From SZUA-229 sp041589175 (lineage in GTDB: Bacteria > Pseudomonadota > Gammaproteobacteria > SZUA-229): a stretch of 16,620 nt of DNA. Positions 13,423 through 16,620 of the stretch are shown here, piece by piece (the first letter of the stretch is position 1; every line of letters begins with the position of its first letter). Below the pieces are notes generated by a model. The model was not told where the DNA came from. It saw nothing but the letters and a program-made list of their open reading frames with translations, and searched no databases. The stretch spans positions 1 through 16,620 of the forward strand of contig JBFHWF010000053.1 in the NCBI GenBank assembly GCA_041589175.1, written 5' to 3'. A program made the position numbers and the translations under genes.

Positions 13423-15133
13423 ACATATCGGTGCGGCACTCGGCGAGGCTATTGTGCGCAAACCCCGTGTCATCATCGCAGATGATGACATGGCGGTTCT
13501 GCTCTTGCTCCGACACGTGCTTACCGGTGAAGGTTATGAAATAACTGAGGCACATAGCGGCCAGGAAGCAATAACCCTCTGCAGTAGCAATCAGTTTGAT
13601 CTCGCAATTCTTGATATCGTTATGCCAGACACCAATGGCTTCGATGCATGCAGACTGATTCAATCGAATACAGAGCATGCACCTCCAGTACTCCTGATTA
13701 CATCTCTGGATGATGATATCTCCGTCGATCATGCCTTTAGTTGCGGAGCAACTGAATATATCACCAAGCCTATTAACTGGTCTGTTTTTAAACATCGTGT
13801 AAAGCGCATAATCGACAATCATACCAAGCAGGCAAGAATCGACCACCTGCAAAACCATCATCCGCTCACTGGCCTGCCCAATCGTTTTCTTATGCTAGAC
13901 CGGCTCGATTCAGCAATTCTTCGCACCCAGCGCAGTCATAATTTTCTCGCACTTATTATGATTGACATAAACAACTTCAAGCTGATTAACGAAACTCTCG
14001 GCCATGATGCAGGTGACCGACTGCTAAAGAGTGTTGCACAAAGGCTAGGTCATGCGGTTAGAGATACCGATACTCTCGCACACACTGGTGGTGACGAGTT
14101 TTATATGATCATAGAGAATATACGTCGCATTGATGACATTGTTATTATCACGGACAACCTTTCACACATACTCGATCATGACATAAAACTTGATAACCAG
14201 GAGCTCCATGTACAGGCCAGCATGGGGATATCGCTATTCCCGCAGGATGGCCATGACATCAACTCACTGATGCGTAATGCCGATATCGCATTACATCAGG
14301 CCAAAGGCAATAGCCCCTATGAATTTTTTTCACCGCATCTTGGCGAACAGGCACATCAGCGACTTCGACTTGAAAACGATTTAAGAACAGCCATCGATAA
14401 ACATCAACTTATTCTTTACTATCAACCTAAATACAGCATTAACAGTCAGTCGATTGATTCCATGGAGGCTCTGGTTCGCTGGGAACACCCCGACAATGGA
14501 TTAATACCACCGGATGACTTCATCTCTATCGCAGAAGAGACCGGACTCATTCTACCACTTGGCGAATGGGTCATTCGCAATGCCTGCGAACAGTTTGCTC
14601 TGTGGAAGCAGCAGGGATACCCGTTTAGTCACATATCTATCAATGTTTCACCCAGACAATTCAAGGAACAAAATCTTTTACAGATTTTCGATGATATTTT
14701 TCAACGACTCAGCATTTCCCCTTCCTGCGTTGAACTGGAAATAACAGAAAGCGTGCTACTCAACAGCGAACATGCTGTTATCGAAAAACTGAATCAGCTT
14801 CAATCAATGGGCATTCGCTTTGCACTGGATGATTTTGGTACCGGTTATGCATCACTCACATATCTTAAGCGACTACCGATCGATACGCTGAAAATTGATC
14901 GCTCATTTATCGACGGCATCATCCATGACAATGATGATATCGCAATTGTACTCGCAATTATTGGTCTCGCCAAAGCCATGCAAAAGCAGCTGGTTGCAGA
15001 AGGCATTGAGACAATCGAACAGTACGAAAAAATACGGGAACTGGGTGTAGACTATGGACAGGGCTATTACTGGAGCCGAGCAGTGGATAGTGATGAGTTT
15101 ATAAAAGTACTGGAATCACAGCGATTTGTTTAA
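13406..15133 (+). CDS. Response regulator with REC-GGDEF-EAL domains
   Basis: This is a c-di-GMP turnover protein of about 575 residues. The receiver (about 20-140) has the acidic triplet D26-D28, phospho-acceptor D70 in LDIVMP, Thr in LLITSLDD and Lys in YITKPIN. The GGDEF domain (about 150-310) has an intact GGDEF at 228-232, a DINNFKLINETLGHDAGD nucleotide site and an RDTD inhibitory site five residues before GGDEF; the usual Arg before it is replaced (AHTGGDEF). The EAL domain (about 325-570) keeps E354-A-L, the Asn of INVSPRQF, EITES, D475-D476 of DDFGTG, LKIDRSF, AEGIET with E532 and QGYYWSR, so phosphodiesterase activity is expected. Start is uncertain: ATG 13406 overlaps the previous gene and has no good ribosome site, while GTG 13454, five bases after GAGG, would give 559 residues and still keep all domains. 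No histidine kinase gene is present. Confidence 0.94.
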   Translation: MHHADKHIGAALGEAIVRKPRVIIADDDMAVLLLLRHVLTGEGYEITEAHSGQEAITLCSSNQFDLAILDIVMPDTNGFDACRLIQSNTEHAPPVLLITSLDDDISVDHAFSCGATEYITKPINWSVFKHRVKRIIDNHTKQARIDHLQNHHPLTGLPNRFLMLDRLDSAILRTQRSHNFLALIMIDINNFKLINETLGHDAGDRLLKSVAQRLGHAVRDTDTLAHTGGDEFYMIIENIRRIDDIVIITDNLSHILDHDIKLDNQELHVQASMGISLFPQDGHDINSLMRNADIALHQAKGNSPYEFFSPHLGEQAHQRLRLENDLRTAIDKHQLILYYQPKYSINSQSIDSMEALVRWEHPDNGLIPPDDFISIAEETGLILPLGEWVIRNACEQFALWKQQGYPFSHISINVSPRQFKEQNLLQIFDDIFQRLSISPSCVELEITESVLLNSEHAVIEKLNQLQSMGIRFALDDFGTGYASLTYLKRLPIDTLKIDRSFIDGIIHDNDDIAIVLAIIGLAKAMQKQLVAEGIETIEQYEKIRELGVDYGQGYYWSRAVDSDEFIKVLESQRFV

Positions 15134-15302
15134 GCATTTAAGTGTATGGATCACACATATTAATTCGCTGCTGCATATAAATCACACAATAGCCTTATTT
15201 GTTTCTTAGCACTTTTTCGTACTATGACAGGGTTATATAAATACTACGCCAGGTTTTCGACAACAATACAAACCTTCATACTCAAACATCACCCACACAT
15301 AT
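15134..15302. other. AT-rich spacer with a possible small RNA
   Basis: No open frame of note. TACTAT (15220-15225) resembles a -10 with TTGTTT 15 bp upstream (15199-15204). A transcript from about 15232 would end at the terminator at 15303-15337 after about 105 bases. An 8-base direct repeat (ATCACACA at 15150 and 15181) is also present. Support is weak. Confidence 0.25.
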
Positions 15303-15337
15303 AAAAAAAGCCCCAGCCTTGAGGGCTGGGGCTTTTT
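15303..15337. terminator. Bidirectional rho-independent terminator
   Basis: GCCCCAGCC (15310-15318) pairs with GGCTGGGGC (15324-15332) across a 5-base loop. An A-run precedes (15303-15309) and a T-run follows (15333-15337), so it works on both strands: for the luxI/c-di-GMP operon from the left and for the peroxiredoxin gene, which stops 20 bp away, from the right. The match is near ideal. Confidence 0.93.
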
Positions 15338-15357
15338 GATCTGTATCAGACTGTGGC

Positions 15358-15963
15358 TTACAGCTTATCAGCTTCGTTAGCCAGGTAATCCGCTACACCA
15401 TCTGGTGTTGCCGTCATACCCTTATCAACCTGGTTCCAGCCTGCAGGACAAACTTCACCGTGCTCTTCAGTGAATTTCAGTGCATCGATCATACGCAGCA
15501 TTTCGTCTACGTTACGACCCAGTGGCAGGTCATTAACAACCTGGTGACGTACCATACCTTCCTTGTCGATCAGGAAAGAACCACGGAACGCAACCGCACC
15601 GTCTGGCGTCTCAACGTCGTATGCCTTACAGATAGCGTGAGTCATGTCGGCAACCAGCGTGTATTTAACCGGGCCGATACCACCTTCGTTGATTGGGGTA
15701 TTACGCCATGCATTGTGCGTGAAGTGTGAGTCGATAGATACACCAATCACCTCAACACCACGCTTGGTGAACTCTTCCAGGCGGTGATCGAATGCGATCA
15801 GCTCAGAAGGACAAACAAAGGTAAAATCCAGTGGGTAGAAAAAAACAACCGCGTACTTGCCGCTAGTCGCTTTCTTAAAGTTAAAGTCTTCTACGATTTC
15901 GCCACTACCCAGAACGGCAGCTGCATCAAAATCTGGCGCTTCACGGCCAACGAGTACACCCAT
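15358..15963 (-). CDS. Typical 2-Cys peroxiredoxin (AhpC/Prx1 type)
   Basis: The 201-residue cytoplasmic enzyme reduces hydrogen peroxide and organic peroxides. The peroxidatic Cys is C51 in FYPLDFTFVCPSEL and the resolving Cys is C172 in HGEVCPAGW; Thr48 and the Arg of GVAFRGSFLID-type block complete the site. GGIG is present, but the C-terminal YF motif of the most over-oxidation-sensitive enzymes is not (the end reads DYLANEADKL). An open frame reaches 17 codons upstream, but ATG at 15963 is clearly right: AGGAG precedes it by six bases and homologues start MxVLVGRxAPDF. No AhpF or thioredoxin reductase gene is adjacent. An OxyR-like site lies in the upstream spacer. Confidence 0.96.
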   Translation of the reverse strand: MGVLVGREAPDFDAAAVLGSGEIVEDFNFKKATSGKYAVVFFYPLDFTFVCPSELIAFDHRLEEFTKRGVEVIGVSIDSHFTHNAWRNTPINEGGIGPVKYTLVADMTHAICKAYDVETPDGAVAFRGSFLIDKEGMVRHQVVNDLPLGRNVDEMLRMIDALKFTEEHGEVCPAGWNQVDKGMTATPDGVADYLANEADKL

Positions 15964-16052
15964 GATAGGCTCCTTATCAGTTTTATAAGTAACAGACCCC
16001 TGGAAAGCAGGCACCTGCTGAAGATGTTTTCAATAGAAACAACAGACCCTTT

Positions 16053-16080
16053 AAGATAAGGTGTATCCCAGAGAATTCAA
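16053..16080 (-). promoter_or_regulatory. Candidate peroxiredoxin promoter, proximal
   Basis: On the minus strand TTGAAT (16080-16075) and TATCTT (16058-16053) are 16 bp apart, each 4 of 6 to consensus. The start would be near 16046, with a leader of about 80 bases. The OxyR-like site lies about 22 bp upstream of the -35, a position that would suit an activator. Confidence 0.4.
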
Positions 16081-16101
16081 GCCTGTTTTCCCAAATCAGG
16101 G

Positions 16102-16138
16102 GTAAATTATACCTATCGCTTTGATAGACACAATCTAT
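16102..16138. promoter_or_regulatory. Candidate OxyR binding site
   Basis: The plus strand reads GTAA-N7-CTAT-N7-ATAG-N7-CTAT (tetrads at 16102, 16113, 16124 and 16135). Against the known OxyR pattern ATAG-N7-CTAT-N7-ATAG-N7-CTAT, 14 of 16 bases match with exact spacing. It lies between a peroxiredoxin gene and the DNA glycosylase gene, the expected neighbourhood for OxyR control. OxyR itself is not in the window. Confidence 0.65.
16106..16133 (-). promoter_or_regulatory. Candidate peroxiredoxin promoter, distal, inside the OxyR-like site
   Basis: A perfect TATAAT on the minus strand (16111-16106) has TTGTGT (16133-16128) at 16 bp. Both hexamers fall within the OxyR-like site, so OxyR bound here would be expected to hinder rather than help this promoter. 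Confidence 0.4.
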
Positions 16139-16145
16139 AACCACT

Positions 16146-16620
16146 ATGATGTTACCCAATCATTTCTTCGATCGACCCGCCTGCGAGGTCGCCATAGCCC
16201 TGCTGGGTAAGGTTATCCGCCATAATCATATGGGTCACTGGCTGGCGGCACAGATTATCGAGACCGAGTCCTACTACCTGCACGACAGAGCCAGCCACGC
16301 CTCGCTGGGCTACACCGAGAAGCGCAAGGCGCTGTTTATGCCACCGGGTACGATATACATGTACTACGCCCGGGGCATGGATTCCTTTAATATCAGTACA
16401 AAGGGTGAGGGTAATGCGGTGCTGGTGAAATCCGCCATCTATTACCACGATGACTTATGTGACGAGAATGACCTGAGCATTATGCAGCAATTAAACCCCC
16501 TGCCCTCAGGCCAGCTGCGCAAGCAACACCGCCAGTGCTCCGGGCAGGCCATTATGTGTCGATCGCTGGGCTTAAAAGTGACAGACTGGGATCAGGCTGA
16601 ATTTGATGCTACTCGTTTAT
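16146..16620 (+). CDS. DNA-3-methyladenine glycosylase (Mpg/AAG family), 3' end missing
   Basis: This enzyme class removes alkylated and deaminated purines (3-methyladenine, hypoxanthine, ethenoadenine). The visible 158 codons run from MMLPNHFFDRPACEVAIALL to the window edge without a stop. Family motifs: LLGKVIRH, QIIETESYY with the catalytic Glu (E41) and the intercalating-region Tyr (Y43), H51 in RASHAS, then FMPPGTIYMYYARGM and FNISTKGEGNAVLVKSA. They follow human AAG in order. The start can be either of two adjacent ATG codons (16146, 16149); neither has a Shine-Dalgarno, and TATAAC at 16136-16141 may give a leaderless mRNA. It is divergent from the peroxiredoxin gene. A sampled line has about 63% GC, above most neighbours. 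A minus-strand open frame across it is a shadow. Confidence 0.9.
   Translation, partial: MMLPNHFFDRPACEVAIALLGKVIRHNHMGHWLAAQIIETESYYLHDRASHASLGYTEKRKALFMPPGTIYMYYARGMDSFNISTKGEGNAVLVKSAIYYHDDLCDENDLSIMQQLNPLPSGQLRKQHRQCSGQAIMCRSLGLKVTDWDQAEFDATRL

Noticed and set aside
13367..13861. 164-codon minus-strand frame
   Set aside because: It lies antisense to the receiver domain with complete motifs on the plus strand; it is a shadow.
15150..15188. 8-base direct repeat ATCACACA as a regulator site
   Set aside because: Two copies of an AT-rich 8-mer in an AT-rich spacer are easily explained by chance and they are not placed near a firm promoter.
15964..16014. 17-codon N-terminal extension of the peroxiredoxin
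   Set aside because: AGGAG before ATG 15963 and the family N-terminus MxVLVGRxAPDF fix the shorter start.
16152..16448. 98-codon minus-strand frame
   Set aside because: It is antisense to an unmistakable AAG-family glycosylase that simply runs off the window.

Overview
The window looks like chromosome of a free-living gammaproteobacterium of moderate GC content. The supports are an E. coli-like FolB, zinc-free L33, a MutM near rpmB-rpmG, a LuxR/LuxI pair, and an OxyR-type box next to a typical 2-Cys peroxiredoxin. I cannot name a genus. I saw no rRNA, tRNA, CRISPR array, insertion sequence or phage gene.

Layout. Positions 1-305 hold the 5' part of folB (minus, cut by the window edge). Positions 587-990 are the ribosomal pair rpmB-rpmG, closed by a rho-independent terminator. 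Positions 1181-3639 carry two tandem paralogues with a degenerate EAL domain plus an HDOD domain. Positions 3642-5681 (minus) hold an orphan hydantoinase/oxoprolinase A gene with raised GC. Positions 5809-10506 are a tight operon: GldA-like ATPase, ABC-2 permease, GldG-like auxiliary protein, DUF4340 protein and mutM, joined by 4-8 bp overlaps or 1 bp gaps. Positions 10583-11271 hold a 56-residue membrane peptide overlapping a YmdB-like macrodomain gene.

Positions 11437-15133 are the most interesting block: luxR, luxI, a 143-residue unknown protein that looks like a receiver without its phospho-acceptor, and a REC-GGDEF-EAL protein whose phosphorylation and EAL residues are intact. luxI overlaps the unknown gene by 4 bp (ATGA) and the receiver gene follows at once. 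This suggests that acyl-homoserine-lactone synthesis and c-di-GMP turnover are co-expressed. The luxI leader has a lux-box-like dyad, an extended -10, and a hairpin that could hide the luxI ribosome binding site on read-through RNA.

A bidirectional terminator (about 15303-15337) separates this block from a minus-strand peroxiredoxin gene (15358-15963). That gene is divergent from a partial 3-methyladenine DNA glycosylase gene (16146 onward). Their shared intergenic region holds a 14-of-16 match to the OxyR recognition pattern, so the two may form a peroxide/DNA-damage defence pair. In all, three EAL-containing proteins sit within 14 kb, which makes c-di-GMP-type signalling a theme of the window.
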